NCBI GenBank assembly: GCA_015501605.1
Contig: JADNRZ010000008.1
Span: 2,100,471 to 2,164,470, forward strand
Direction: 5' to 3'
Length of the DNA: 64,000 nucleotides
Source of the DNA: Panaeolus papilionaceus
Taxonomy: Eukaryota > Basidiomycota > Agaricomycetes > Agaricales
Shown: positions 1-10,470 of the stretch, piece by piece
Position numbering within the stretch: position 1 is the stretch's first letter
Layout of the letters: each line of letters begins with the position of its first letter
Position numbers and translations under genes: made by a program
The notes under the pieces: model-generated
The model's database searches: none
Told to the model about the DNA's origin: nothing
The model's input: the letters and a program-made list of their open reading frames with translations, nothing else

Positions 1-778
1 TTCAAACGAAAAGGTGACGTAGGTGGTGTTGTGGTCGTAACGGTGGGGGTGCATGAGGGATTATAACCTTTGATACCAAGGCGAAGTTGAGACTGCTTGA
101 GGATTCTTCACTAATCGGGTACCAGACAGAATCCGACGTCAGACAACTGTTCTCAGTGTGCCAAAAAATATCTATAACGAACGTGTCTCCTTCATTTCTT
201 CGTGTCCTAGTCCTCCGGCGTTTTGCTTGTCGTGTTTGATGAGCGATTTGATGAGTTGGTCGCCACAGGCATCCCTAGAAGGGAACTATGCAACTCATAG
301 ACCTGACCTCAAAACCACTGTGGTGAACCACACAATTTGGTATTGTTCTGCATCTGTACAATGAACTAAATGTAGGTCAGAGGGTCATGTTTCACTCCAA
401 GTATCAAAGTCGTAAATTTATTCACCTGTCTAATTTGAGGTGGGTTCAAACTCTAACACCATGCCTCATTAGCCTAGGTTCGTACTAGGGGTCGGTAGAA
501 GAGTCCTCCAGAATGATCCAAGCAAGAGCTCAACCATACGCGTGAAGGCTTCGGTGACACCGCATATCCAGGCGCAAACACGAATTCATGTTAGAAAGTA
601 TGAGACGGAACAGTATACCACATCCTTCGCGAAGATTATTGCATAGAAGGCCATGATGGAGTAGTCACAGACGATGTTGGTGGTTCGGGACCAAGCCTGG
701 TTTGACGGCTTTGACCTTGCAATCAAATGGTATATTCCCACCCCTGTCAGAACGCAAGACAAGTCAACCAACCGGCCT
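1..778. other. No gene seen
   Basis: Only short, low-quality reading frames on both strands. No splice-consistent model, tRNA or repeat recognised. The last three bases (CCT, 776-778) are one copy of the target duplication of the element that follows. Confidence 0.5.
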
Positions 779-1524
779 CACTCCCGCGGGTGACACCTTT
801 CTGGTATGTTAGAAACCAGTGTAGAAAGATAAAATTCCTAGACAAAGCTTTCTGGCGAACAAAAGGGCATCAGAAAGGTCATCCTATTGAGCACCACATA
901 TGTATTCCTAAAATAGTAAACCTATTTGTAGTCGACCTGGGTTTTGAAAAGATGAAGTTTATGATCTGATTTTGGGAGACAAAAAAAACCACAAAAGGTT
1001 AAGTTTATTAAATCCATTTATTTTTCGATATATTTCAATCTTATTGTGGCCAAACGTGGGTAGAAAAGGTATACATTTTTTATTATTCATGCAGGACAAA
1101 AGGGAGAACAATTACAATGACTTTTTGATTGTCAGAAAGTCATCCCCGCAAAAGTTGGCAGGGGGACTTTTTGGGGGTCAGAAAGCGGCTCGAAATGGTA
1201 AACCTTTTGGATAATTATGTAGAATCGGAAAAGGCTAACAACTCTTATTATATCTGTTGCTCAAACAGGCGATGCTTTTTGTCTCGCAAACAGGGTAGGA
1301 AAAGGTATCCTATTTTCAGTCGTTATTGATGGCATCAACATTAACTTTTTAGGTCTATTTTGGCTGCCAAACGTCAAAGAAAAAGGATTACCTTCTGTAT
1401 TCCATTTCTGCTCCAGATAGATTATCTATTCTGCCGGATTTCTGGTCTTCATACAACCATGCTGTAATTTTAAACTTTTTGTTTGGCTTTCTAACATAGC
1501 ATAAAGTAGTGACCCGCGGGAGTG
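779..1524. mobile_element. Small non-autonomous CACTA-like transposon
   Basis: The ends are inverted repeats. The left end starts CACTCCCGCGGGT at 779 and continues with imperfect identity through a GTATGTTAGAAA stretch; the right end, read on the minus strand from 1524, starts with the same 13 bases and continues to GCTATGTTAGAAAG. The element is flanked by CCT on both sides (776-778 and 1525-1527). A 3-bp duplication with termini starting CAC is typical of the CACTA/EnSpm superfamily. Inside are degenerate short repeats of a GGTAGAAAAGG / GCCAAACGT type (about 1050, 1295, 1365), like the subterminal repeats of CACTA elements. There is no transposase, so it is a non-autonomous derivative. 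The superfamily assignment is inference. Confidence 0.6.
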
Positions 1525-2115
1525 CCTCGAAGTACAAGCCCGGTTGATCCGTGCATTGTGATCTCGCAGATTAGATTAGATACACTCATGTGACTACTGT
1601 AGAGCGGCATTGCGCACCGAATCATCATCGCATCTTGTCCTCAACCATTGGGGTTGCCCCCTTGAGGCGGCTCTGCCGCTTCCACTGGTCGCATCGATTT
1701 AATATTGAGTTTACTGAAATGCTGTATGCTGAGTCAATAGATATAGAACTTGGAATGAAACTCGTCGTCAATATGAGATTCTCAGGCACAGAGCAAAGCG
1801 GTCCTTCCGGAGAACGAGTTGTTCGAATGAAAGCGACTTGTATTGATTGTATACTACGTACAGCTGATACCTAAAGCCAAATCAAGAAACATAAATAAAA
1901 CGAGGGTGGTTCTAACGTCCAAAAAAGTCTGAGGGTAAAGACAAAAAAATAAAAGGATGGTGGATATAAGAGTACATATCAGGAAATCAATGGCAAATGC
2001 GCAATGAGGAGGAAAATGGCGCCGTGATGGTAATACAACCCATAAAGGTACGAGCAAGATGAAAGAATTGACACCGTACATACCTGATCTCGAATATCAT
2101 GAACTACTTTTCTAT
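1525..2115. other. Spacer, no gene seen
   Basis: Contains short open frames only. It would include the 3' untranslated region of the minus-strand gene ending at 2116. Nothing else recognised. Confidence 0.4.
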
Positions 2116-3276
2116 TTACATATATCCCATAACGTTGTACTTGCTCATGTAATTTGTCCTTGACACAAACGACGGCACACCTGTATTTGGGGTGACTACA
2201 AAGTAGCGTGGCTCTTTGCCATTCTTTCCTTGATCCCCGCTGTCGCCCCGCGTCATCTTTTTCCAGCTCTTGTCCCCGTCTTGGTAGCGCCACGCCTGCC
2301 AATATATCGCATCCGTCCAATTAATAAAGAAATATCCATCGGCAAGTTCAAGGTCCTCCAATAGCGCAAGGGGCGGGCCTTCCAGTGGCTTGTCAGAGCT
2401 GGTCTCGTACCAATATATGTATGCTTCCTGATCCCGAATTTTTGATTGTTGACGTATAAGCCGGCCGTTTCTGGGTTCCTCGTGTGAGGATAGATCGATG
2501 GGTGTGGCACGATCGTAAGGACGGGCTCTGTTGGAAGCCTGCGGTGACACAGACCTGCGAGATGAGGTCGATGATCGACGGCGGCCCTTGCTTTCGGGAG
2601 ACAGATGAGTCGAAGAATCTGATGGTTGCGGGGTCGATCTACGGGGCCGCGGAGTGTGCACAGAGGCAATCCGTTCTGGGGAAGGTGATGGGGATGAAGA
2701 TGGACGAGCCGTCCGACGAGGAGGAGTCTCGGGGGTTTGAGCTCCAGGCACAACCTTTATCGAGATTCCTTCCGATGACATTGATCCGTGTGGCTCTGAA
2801 TCGACCGGCGCTCTTTCTACGTATATGTTTAAATTAACGCTCTGAATGGCGGTCGTATCCTGAACTGCCAGGACGTCCTGAGCCGTAGTGATGGTTTGAA
2901 CGACGTCGGGAGTCAATGCTTCCTGTTATAATGTTAAGCACAACAATTCTGAACTCGAATACAAGACAGCAGACATACCGGAGCTCCAGGCTCATCATTT
3001 ATTGAGATCCCCTCCGACGCCATTGACGTTTGATACTCGTCCGGCGGCGGCGATTCCTCAGCGCACACATTCACATTGACGTTCTGAATACCTTCAGGGA
3101 TCAATGTTTCCTGTAGTAAGGTTAAATGCAAGGATCTCAAACTCGAATATAAAATGAACACTTACAGCGTCATTACTACCTTCCTTTTCGCTGTCGGCAC
3201 TTGTGGGGGTCAGAACCGAAGAAATTGCTTGCGTGATAAACTGCGCCGCAACGAACGCGACCACATTGGCAAACAT
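2116..3276 (-). CDS. Hypothetical protein with duplicated exon, three exons
   Basis: I do not recognise the family. Exons on the minus strand are 3276-3166, 3110-2979 and 2922-2116, joined by two GT-AG introns of about 55 bases, all phase 0. I chose the ATG at 3276 because the open frame further upstream has no other ATG. The N-terminus is hydrophobic (MFANVVAFVAAQFITQAISS), so a signal anchor or membrane segment is possible. Exon 2 and the start of exon 3 are diverged copies: both run from a VN(L/V)N(I/V) strand to an S-M-x-SEGISI motif followed by a PGA turn. The middle of exon 3 is Ser/Pro/Arg-rich and probably disordered. The last ~100 residues are rich in Trp and Tyr (YIYWYE, YFFINWTDAIYWQAW) and look like a compact beta domain. 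Function unknown. Confidence 0.6.
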
Positions 3277-3390
3277 TTGATACAGTACGGTTTTGAACCA
3301 CAAGTGAAGGATAGCAGAGCGGGATAGAACGCGTCGAAATACTGGATGATAAAGAGGGATGAGTGTGTATAGAACTTAGGCAAGAGTTGG

Positions 3391-3400
3391 AGTATATAAG
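3391..3400 (-). promoter_or_regulatory. TATA-like box of the 2116-3276 gene
   Basis: Minus-strand CTTATATACT lies about 115-120 bases upstream of the chosen ATG, giving room for a transcript start near 3365 and a 5' leader of about 90 bases. Position-based inference. Confidence 0.35.
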
Positions 3401-4372
3401 TACGCTCGTCATTGCTTGCCAAGAAACCTGAAGTTCATCGACCCTGACTGCACCGTGCTAGTGGTTTCGTCTTTGTATTTTTTATGTGCATTGCTTTGTT
3501 TAAATTGAATTTATGACATTGAACCTAAGCCGATGACACACTGTCCTTCTGAAACAGCACTTGCTGTGCCTTTACGACGACTCTCCATTAATGACCTTTG
3601 AGGCAGGACCACGGGCGTAGCAACGCATTCACAGTCGTACGTACGCAATTCTAGTCTAAATGTCGATACTGAACTGTTTTATGGAATATTCTAGTGAATT
3701 CTATAACAGCCTCCGTCTGTTGGAAGTCATGCTGCACCTTCTGCGTCGTAGGGAACACCGCCTTGTCGGTCAACCTGCATTGATCTCACCTGCTATTTGC
3801 CCAGCAGGGTCTGAAAAGCTACATCCTATGACCAGAACATATAATTAAGGGTGGGTGATCTTGAAGAACGCTCTGTGCCTTCCGCCCACTTGAGTGGCAA
3901 TTTTGTACCTAACCTCCACCGTCCCATTCCCAACCTCTTGCCCATTCCTCTCTCGACTTTGTCGGCACCATTCAGGGCTGATCGTGCCGCAGAACTGCTG
4001 CAGATCAAGGCATTGATGCAAATTGGGAGAGTTCAAGTGGTCTGAGTATGGTTGGTCCTAAAGTCCTAGAATCTAAATACAGACGACAAAAAGGATGGAT
4101 TAGTCCACTAGTCTTCTAGAAGCCTTGAGCTTATCCTCCGACGGATATATGCTGCTCAACTATTGCGACGATGTTGGCACTCAATATCACGTCAGGAGGG
4201 TGTTGTTAATTCATCCCTCATTCCCTAAAGCCCTTCCAGGAATGTGGTGCTTTGAAAATGGTTTTGGGTCCACACTTGTACGCATCTCTGACGGGTCACG
4301 ATCGCTTGTATTCGGGACGGGGGCACTACATACATAACGTAGAAAATCGAAGCGACAAGCGGACGACAAAAT
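3401..4372. other. Intergenic, no gene seen
   Basis: No coding model. It separates the 5' end of the 2116-3276 gene from the 3' end of the G-domain gene ending at 4373. Only short overlapping frames. Confidence 0.4.
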
Positions 4373-5749
4373 CTATGAATTCCTTGAGAGACCTACGAGG
4401 CCTTTTAGCTTGCCTAAGTGATACTCCACGGTATCTGTAGGTGTGAATATTGCCTTCCCTGCGGTCGTTTGAGGTAGTGATATCTTTTTATCAACCATCT
4501 CCTCCTGTATCAGGAGCTTTAATTTCTGGTCCTTTTCACCCACCATTGCCGCGAGGAGTTTACCCAAAATTGCCTTGGCGTCACTGAATCCACTTGCCGC
4601 TGTCGTGCAATCGAAGCGTGAGTAGGCTGCGGGCCTATTCCGTTTGAGCAGTAATGCCCAAATCTCTTGGAGAAGCTGCTGCTCCCGAGTCTCTGTCTCA
4701 ATCATTTCATCTTCATGGACTTCATTCCAGTTGGACGTAACCAGAACCACGCGCTCATACCCCTTTCCACCATACATTTTCTTAAAGATGCTCAGGGTGG
4801 TTGAAGCGCCGGAGTTGAAACGGATATCGTTAATTCGATGAAGGTATATGACCCCATTAAGGAGCCTTCCCTTTCGACACCTTGACATATAGTGTATACA
4901 TCAATATAAAATAGCTTAAAGTCGATGAAATGCGTACGATTTCTCCAGCCAAGTGGCAATTATTTCCAAGATTTTCGCATTAGGGCGCTGGGGATCATCG
5001 AAACCTGGCGTATCAACGAGGACAATACTAGCGTTGGACCCCGAGATTGCGATTTTCACGCAGGAAATATCCATAGTTCCTGCATGCAGGTCGTGACCAA
5101 TCTTCAACCATTTAGCTTGTCCACCACACAGTGCATCTATGAACTAATCACAAAGATCGGTTAGCGATGGCACCAGTGGCAACTTTTAGAATAAACTTGC
5201 CGTCGTTTTCCCGACTCCTGTTGCACCAAGAACCCTGTTGAATTCGTTAGCATGATTTATGGACGGAAGTGACTGCAATTGAGCGCCCACCCTATGACAA
5301 TGTCATCCTCGGAGATTGTATCCAGAGTAACTTCTTTGGCCATTGTGTGTTCAGCGTTGTTCGAACCCGATGGTGGTGAGCTCGATGGAACGTCCTCCGT
5401 GTTTACAGATTCGCTACATCACACTAAGTAACGTTCAAATTGTACGACCAGGTGATTCCTCATACCGATCAGAGGTTTCGGAAGCCGCCTGTATGGGCCG
5501 AACCTCTCCGGTTGGTACATCGCGATTATGGGCAGTATTTTCCCCTGGTTCAGCTTTCTGAATAGTCGGTTGTTCCTTCGGATTTGAAGTATTCTTTCTG
5601 AATGGTAGCTTGAATCCCCATTTCTTCTTCGTCTCTCCGTCTTGAATCTTGTTGGATGGTGGTTTACTTTCTTTAGATCCACTTAATTGGAACGTGGACC
5701 GCGATTTGTCCTCCTTCTGAAGTCTATATCTCAGTCGAGAACCAGACAT
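4373..5749 (-). CDS. G-domain P-loop NTPase (family member A)
   Basis: Member of the fungal G-domain/AIG1-like P-loop family that recurs in this window. Exons on the minus strand: 5749-5466, 5413-5291, 5234-5201, 5143-4938, 4880-4373. The third exon is only 34 nt and encodes the Walker A loop GATGVGKT. The intron after it starts with GC (GCAAGT), a GC-AG intron. Exon 4 carries the G3 motif DTPGFDD. Exon 5 carries the family signature GVIYLHRINDIRF and, in place of a normal G4 (N/T)KxD, the string VTSNW. The N-terminal ~95 residues are Lys/Ser-rich and probably disordered. This is the most diverged member: the others have GPTGxGKS and VTTMW. Role unknown; GTP binding is inferred from motifs. 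A 12-codon upstream frame precedes the ATG. Confidence 0.75.
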
Positions 5750-6234
5750 CTAAAGCTATCTCACCTCCGCAGATCCGTTTGGCTTGAACTCCATTGTAGT
5801 GATCTTGCGATGTTTTTGGTTAGATGATATCAAGATAGTGGTAGAGTGCAAAGTAAATCGACCCCTACAACACTCGATCTGTTTAGGAACATGACTGATC
5901 ACGAGTTGACACAAGGCTGTTCGCAGGTGGGCGGTCAAAAATCCACCAATCACAATGAGTACTAGTACTGCATCATGTCCTTGCAACAATAATTATGACA
6001 TCAGCGATAAACTGGGGTGATGGTCGTGGTTCTAATGTATTGAGAATATGTGTGATAAGTACAGGGGCGAATATGAAGGAATGCATGGGTTTGGCATGGG
6101 TATCACTCGAAATTTGATGGAGGAACTACTACTATTATACACGTTGAATGAATCAATGAGCATTCCGATGCAACCTTTTCTCATCTACGCGAGAATCAAT
6201 TAGCTAGCAATTCAATGGGTTAATGTTCCTCGGC
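5750..6234. other. Promoter-side spacer, no gene seen
   Basis: Holds the 5' leader of the minus-strand G-domain gene and the 3' region of the next minus-strand gene. A short upstream ATG frame on the minus strand near 5793 ends just before the main start. Confidence 0.35.
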
Positions 6235-6696
6235 TTACCTATTATCTGAATCACTCCGCTTACTTGGCTCCCGAAATAGTTTTGCTCCCCGATGCCCGAC
6301 GCTCTTCAGGGCTAATCCAGTTCCCTCTATAATGATTCCCGTAGCATACAAAGCCATTCCAGCCATCGCGACGGGTGCACATACGACGAGTAGTGTTCCC
6401 CTCCCTAATTCCCTTAGAACTCTCCGTTTCTTTTTCTGTTCACAACCGGGTGGCGGCGATGGTGATATCGGTAGCGACAAGCAGGATTCCTCTTTTTCGT
6501 GGTGTGACTCTGGATGGAAAAAATCGTGGGTTTCCGTGTATGGGTTGAAGTTGCTTAGCATGGCTTGCGTAGGTAGTGATGTAGGCATTGGGGAATAGAC
6601 AGGGAGGGAAGGTTGACGACTTTTGGTATCTGCAGGTGGGTCATCCCAGGCCGTGTTCACCGATGATGGGTAGAGTGCATTTCTGTAAATGATCAT
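6235..6696 (-). CDS. Small membrane-associated hypothetical protein, paralogue 1
   Basis: 153 residues, single exon, true ATG at 6696 with an in-frame stop just upstream. The N-terminal ~95 residues are Pro/Ser-rich and low complexity. A basic patch (KKKRR) precedes the conserved C-terminal block: a RELGRG motif, then a hydrophobic stretch around APVAMAGMALY and GIIIEGTGLALKSVGH, and a basic tail. The same block occurs in the neighbour at 7423-7971, so the two arose by tandem duplication. The hydrophobic block may be one membrane helix or hairpin. This copy lacks the ~60-residue N-terminal region of its neighbour. No function recognised. Confidence 0.6.
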   Translation of the reverse strand: MIIYRNALYPSSVNTAWDDPPADTKSRQPSLPVYSPMPTSLPTQAMLSNFNPYTETHDFFHPESHHEKEESCLSLPISPSPPPGCEQKKKRRVLRELGRGTLLVVCAPVAMAGMALYATGIIIEGTGLALKSVGHRGAKLFREPSKRSDSDNR

Positions 6697-7422
6697 ACTT
6701 CAGGTCAGTGGTAGGCGTTGTTGAAGGAGGGGATGTCGAGGTTCTAACACTCACATGTATTTAACAACTTTTAAGACGTGTCGGCGAGCTTTACGCCACT
6801 GCTGTGCCCTCGGAGTAGTTTGACCGTTGTCGGTCGTACGTGTTCTAAAACGGTCATCGATCACCTATACGCTAATTTTGTTGAGTACAATTGCCGAAGA
6901 AAACTAAAAGTGATAGCCCGGCCTGGGTTGGCCGTTCCTCAAGGAAATGTAAAGCCGTCGCTTATGATCGTCATTCAACGCGTACGTAGTGGGGAACGCA
7001 ACATACATTCAATTCAATGTAATACACTCAGTATTATAATTCATTGTACGGTTGTCCGCCATTTTTTATAAGTAGAAGCGACGTCAATAAGCGAACTTGA
7101 AATAATATGTTTTCTCACTGCTGCTGCAAATCCTTAGGTGGACCATGCTATTTGATCAGTTTCCCTCAAGCTTCCCTCGTTACCCTACACTTAATTCATT
7201 CAGGGTATAACGGATCACGAAATCGTTAAAAATATGCATCCGAAGAATACAAAAAAGGGCAGTACATATACATTTAGGACACTCATGTCTTAAACTAGTT
7301 GATCTCACAAGTCCAGCTGTGCGGCCCAATCAGCCCGTCTGATCAGGCGAACAATCAATGTTCAACGTTAATGGTCTGTTGAAGCAATGTTATAAGAGAT
7401 TTACAAGAATAGTTATCAGACC

Positions 7423-7971
7423 TCACCAGTCCTTATTACGGTCAAGGCGAAAAAGGCGTTTTCCTTGGTGCCCAACGCCTTTCAAAATAAGGCCCGTCCC
7501 CTCCAACATCACACCAGTAACATACAGTGCCATTCCCGCCATCGCCACAGGTGCAATAATTATTAAGAAGAACCCACGTCCAATCTCCCTGAACACACCA
7601 CGCTGCTTTTCCTTTGGCAGTCGAGCCATCTTCCTGAACTTCTTTGCCTTGCGAAGGTACTTGTTTCTCTCCTGAGGTGAAGCCTGCGAGTTAGCGAGGT
7701 CTTCGAGAGCCCGTGCGACGTTCTCCGCCGCGAGCGTCAGGTCCTGAGGAGGATCTTGGGGGAGCTGGATGGGTTGTTGGGCTGGGTCACAGAAAGGGTT
7801 GAGCGCGTTTGCTGCGGAGTCGTACAGGGTGTTACTATAGATGGCTAGCTGGTTTTGAACATCCTTGAGGGAGCCATGAACACTGGTGTGTGAACTGGGA
7901 GCTTCAGCGACAAATGGTGGGAGTTGTTCACCGTCATTGGGTGGGGGAGATGCAGAGACACCCTCTTTCAT
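7423..7971 (-). CDS. Small membrane-associated hypothetical protein, paralogue 2
   Basis: 182 residues from the ATG at 7971; an in-frame ATG at 8052 would add 27 residues. I prefer 7971 because the bases just before it (CTCATCTTCATTACA) look like a short fungal leader. The N-terminal half is acidic/Pro-rich with an IYSNTLYDS motif matching IYRNALYPS near the start of paralogue 1. A basic segment (KYLRKAKKFRKMARLPKEK) leads into the conserved REIGRG, APVAMAGMALY and GVMLEGTGLILKGVGH block. Both copies are in the same orientation, about 730 bases apart. A single-pass or peripheral membrane protein is inferred; function unknown. Confidence 0.6.
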   Translation of the reverse strand: MKEGVSASPPPNDGEQLPPFVAEAPSSHTSVHGSLKDVQNQLAIYSNTLYDSAANALNPFCDPAQQPIQLPQDPPQDLTLAAENVARALEDLANSQASPQERNKYLRKAKKFRKMARLPKEKQRGVFREIGRGFFLIIIAPVAMAGMALYVTGVMLEGTGLILKGVGHQGKRLFRLDRNKDW

Positions 7972-8094
7972 TGTAATGAAGATGAGAGTACGGTTTGTTG
8001 AGTCCACTGAGGAGCATAAAGGGGTACTTATCCCTCTTTTCTGACTGCGCATGACCGGCGATCCCACCCCGGCCTGACTGCGGCGTTGGTACAC

Positions 8095-9410
8095 ATGTCA
8101 AACACTTCATCCTCCGACATAGATTTTAAACGGCCTCTTCTGACCTTTTGACTTTGCAAATGCGCAGGAGCAGCCTTTTATCAATTGAGGATGTATATTT
8201 TATCGCAGGCCAGAGGGATGAGTGTCTTCAAAATTCGATGCGAGGCCCGAGAGTAATGGATCTAAATACGTTGTTTTCTCACAGTATCACATTTACATGT
8301 AAATATAGATTACCTGTTCACGTACCTTGGTCCATTACCACGTCCTGTACCATTTGTCTAGTTGCACGTTCTCGCACTTACGAATATAGCGAGGTCTCAT
8401 TTACATTCTCGCTATTAAGGGTTTACCCTGTCACCAAGGGTCTTCCAATAGGGTCCTGCTGAACCAGTGTCAGAGTCAATTGCTTAAGCTATGGCACTCA
8501 TAGACTCTAGGGGTCGAAATGTAGCAAGTTCAGTAAAAGATTGTTGATGCAGCCCCCTATCTAGGATGTTTGGATGTGTTTAAACTTGAGGTCAATACCT
8601 TCGTAATACCAATGATTCGACTCTTCCAATGTTCAAACGTTCAGTGCTGATTCATTCAATCTACAATGCCCAAATAAGGAATCGCCAGATTCTGGGATTC
8701 AAATTTTGTTTCTTGATACCCTACGAGGGGCACATGGCGATGTGCAATTGAGGTAACACCACTCAAACGCAAACTGGACTAGAAGTGGTTCGAGCAGAGC
8801 GAGCTAGTATCACAACATCTCGTAGTTCAGCTATACATCTGTCAAAGTACTACAGTAGTTCGAGCTCAGTTGAATATTTCAAAATTGGTGAGTTCGACGC
8901 GGGAAGAGGGTGGGCCGAGGCCAGGACTAAATCATAAAATGTTCGAGGTGGAGCAAGTGGTGGTGTTCTGGTGAGCGGTACTCGAAATAAAGTCTTCTTC
9001 GTTTGAAAAGACGCTGGGAAACAGAAACTGGTAACATTATGCAGTAAAATGTAGGGGTGGCTGTTACGTTTGGCTGCACAGGATAGATTAGGATCCCCTC
9101 GATAATCCCTGGTAGCTTTCATAGACCATCTTGTTTACAAAAGTTAACAATATCAATTTCGTATGAGTCTCTTGGCTTCCGCGATGTATGAACGCGAAGT
9201 TTTTGATACATGTTTTTTGTCCTTGGCGCTGCCATGGTTGGTCACAAAGTCGTCTTGTTGACAGCTGACTTGCTTTGATTTTCTGAAGTAGGCCAGATAT
9301 GAAGACAAAAAAGAGACTATGGTCATATGTTGCCACTAGAAGATGTGTATTCAGCGCTTCTGGTGTCGTATAGTTTATCCTCGCCTTTAGATCAATGTAC
9401 ACGGACATAC
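8095..9410. other. Intergenic, no gene seen
   Basis: About 1.3 kb without a supportable gene. Short frames on both strands lack start context and splice signals. The right end is the promoter of the gene at 9476. Confidence 0.4.
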
Positions 9411-9413
9411 GAG

Positions 9414-9420
9414 TATAAAA
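9414..9420 (+). promoter_or_regulatory. TATA box of the 9476 gene
   Basis: TATAAAA at 9414-9420, followed by GCGCGG and, 56 bases on, by the ATG at 9476. The spacing fits a transcript start near 9445. One of the clearest core promoters in the window. Confidence 0.6.
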
Positions 9421-9475
9421 GCGCGGCAGGTGAGATAAAATCAGCATCTCAAACAGGAACTCACAAGCACTCGAA

Positions 9476-10191
9476 ATGTCTATCGCCCCAGCCATACAGA
9501 ACATCGCAGCTCGGGCTGGCGCTGGCCCAGGCTTTCAATACCTCACCTACGTCCCAAGACGCAGCCCGCCATTGTTTACTCCTCTCGCCAGACAATATAC
9601 AATAGTCCAGGCGACGAGGCTCTTTATGGCGTTGTCAACCGGTACCTCGAAGCCGTGAACTGGATCCAGAAGATTTCGTGGAAGAACCCCACCAAGGCCC
9701 AACAGACCTATCAATACTCTCTCAGCACCTCTTTGAAAGTCACTCAAGGAGAAGAAATTAACGTCGGATTCAACCTAGGCGCGACGTACGAGGGTATGTC
9801 GATGGGCCTCGAGTTTGGCGCTAAGACGTTCAAGAATACCGAGACCACGCAGACGGGCACTGTTACCGTCAGCGTGAACGTTCCACCTCAGTCCGAACTT
9901 ATCTTTTATCAGAAGAGATATGATTTCAGGGACAATACTACGTTTATCAATGATGCGTGGGGTCAGGAGTGGAATGTTGGTCCGTGGGGTGGGTATACGC
10001 CTCTTACGACCAAGACCTCTGTTACGCAGATCTCAGCGGAGGAGTATTATACGGCGACGAAGTCGTTGGCGAATGGGCCTGGGAAGATGACGGTTAAGAC
10101 GGTTACGGCTGCACCTGTGGCGGCTACGACCAGGAAGAGGGAGAATGTGACTCAGCGCGCGAAGGATTTCATTGCTGGGCTTAAGATCTGA
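9476..10191 (+). pseudogene. Possible aerolysin-fold pore-forming-like protein, frame broken
   Basis: The ATG at 9476 follows a good TATA box. The first ~25 codons read in one frame, and the remaining ~210 codons read in another (open from 9439 to the stop at 10191). The switch lies near 9553-9557 and looks like one missing base, either a real lesion or an assembly indel. The long part has alternating hydrophobic/polar strands rich in Thr and Ser, a Gly-rich stretch (VGFNLGATYEG), a VSVNVPP turn and a FYQKRYDFRD strand. This pattern resembles the aerolysin/ETX-MTX2 pore-forming fold, which occurs in fungal lectins and toxins. That assignment is by eye only; a plain beta-rich secreted or cytosolic protein is possible. 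No signal peptide is visible. No introns seen. Confidence 0.5.
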
Positions 10192-10470
10192 TGCGTGGGA
10201 TGGGTGGTTGCTTCATTGAGGGTTTTATTGTTAGTTATAAAACGTAGGACTACGTCTTGTGTTCCCTTGATAGGTACAGTCCTCTACCTAGCTATAGCCC
10301 ACCCGGTTGTGTCTGAATTGTATATACACGTCAATAACAACCCTCATTCATAAAGGAAATAGCATGACAAGTGTGTAGTCTAAATGAACCCCTAACATGT
10401 AACAGCGTAGCGGATATCATTCACATCGTAGTTTATATTTACGCACGGAAAGCAGCATCGTTTAAGATGA

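Noticed and set aside
5750..5800. A 15-base intron joining a short upstream ATG frame to G-domain member A
   Set aside because: Far too short for a spliceosomal intron; treated as an upstream open frame.
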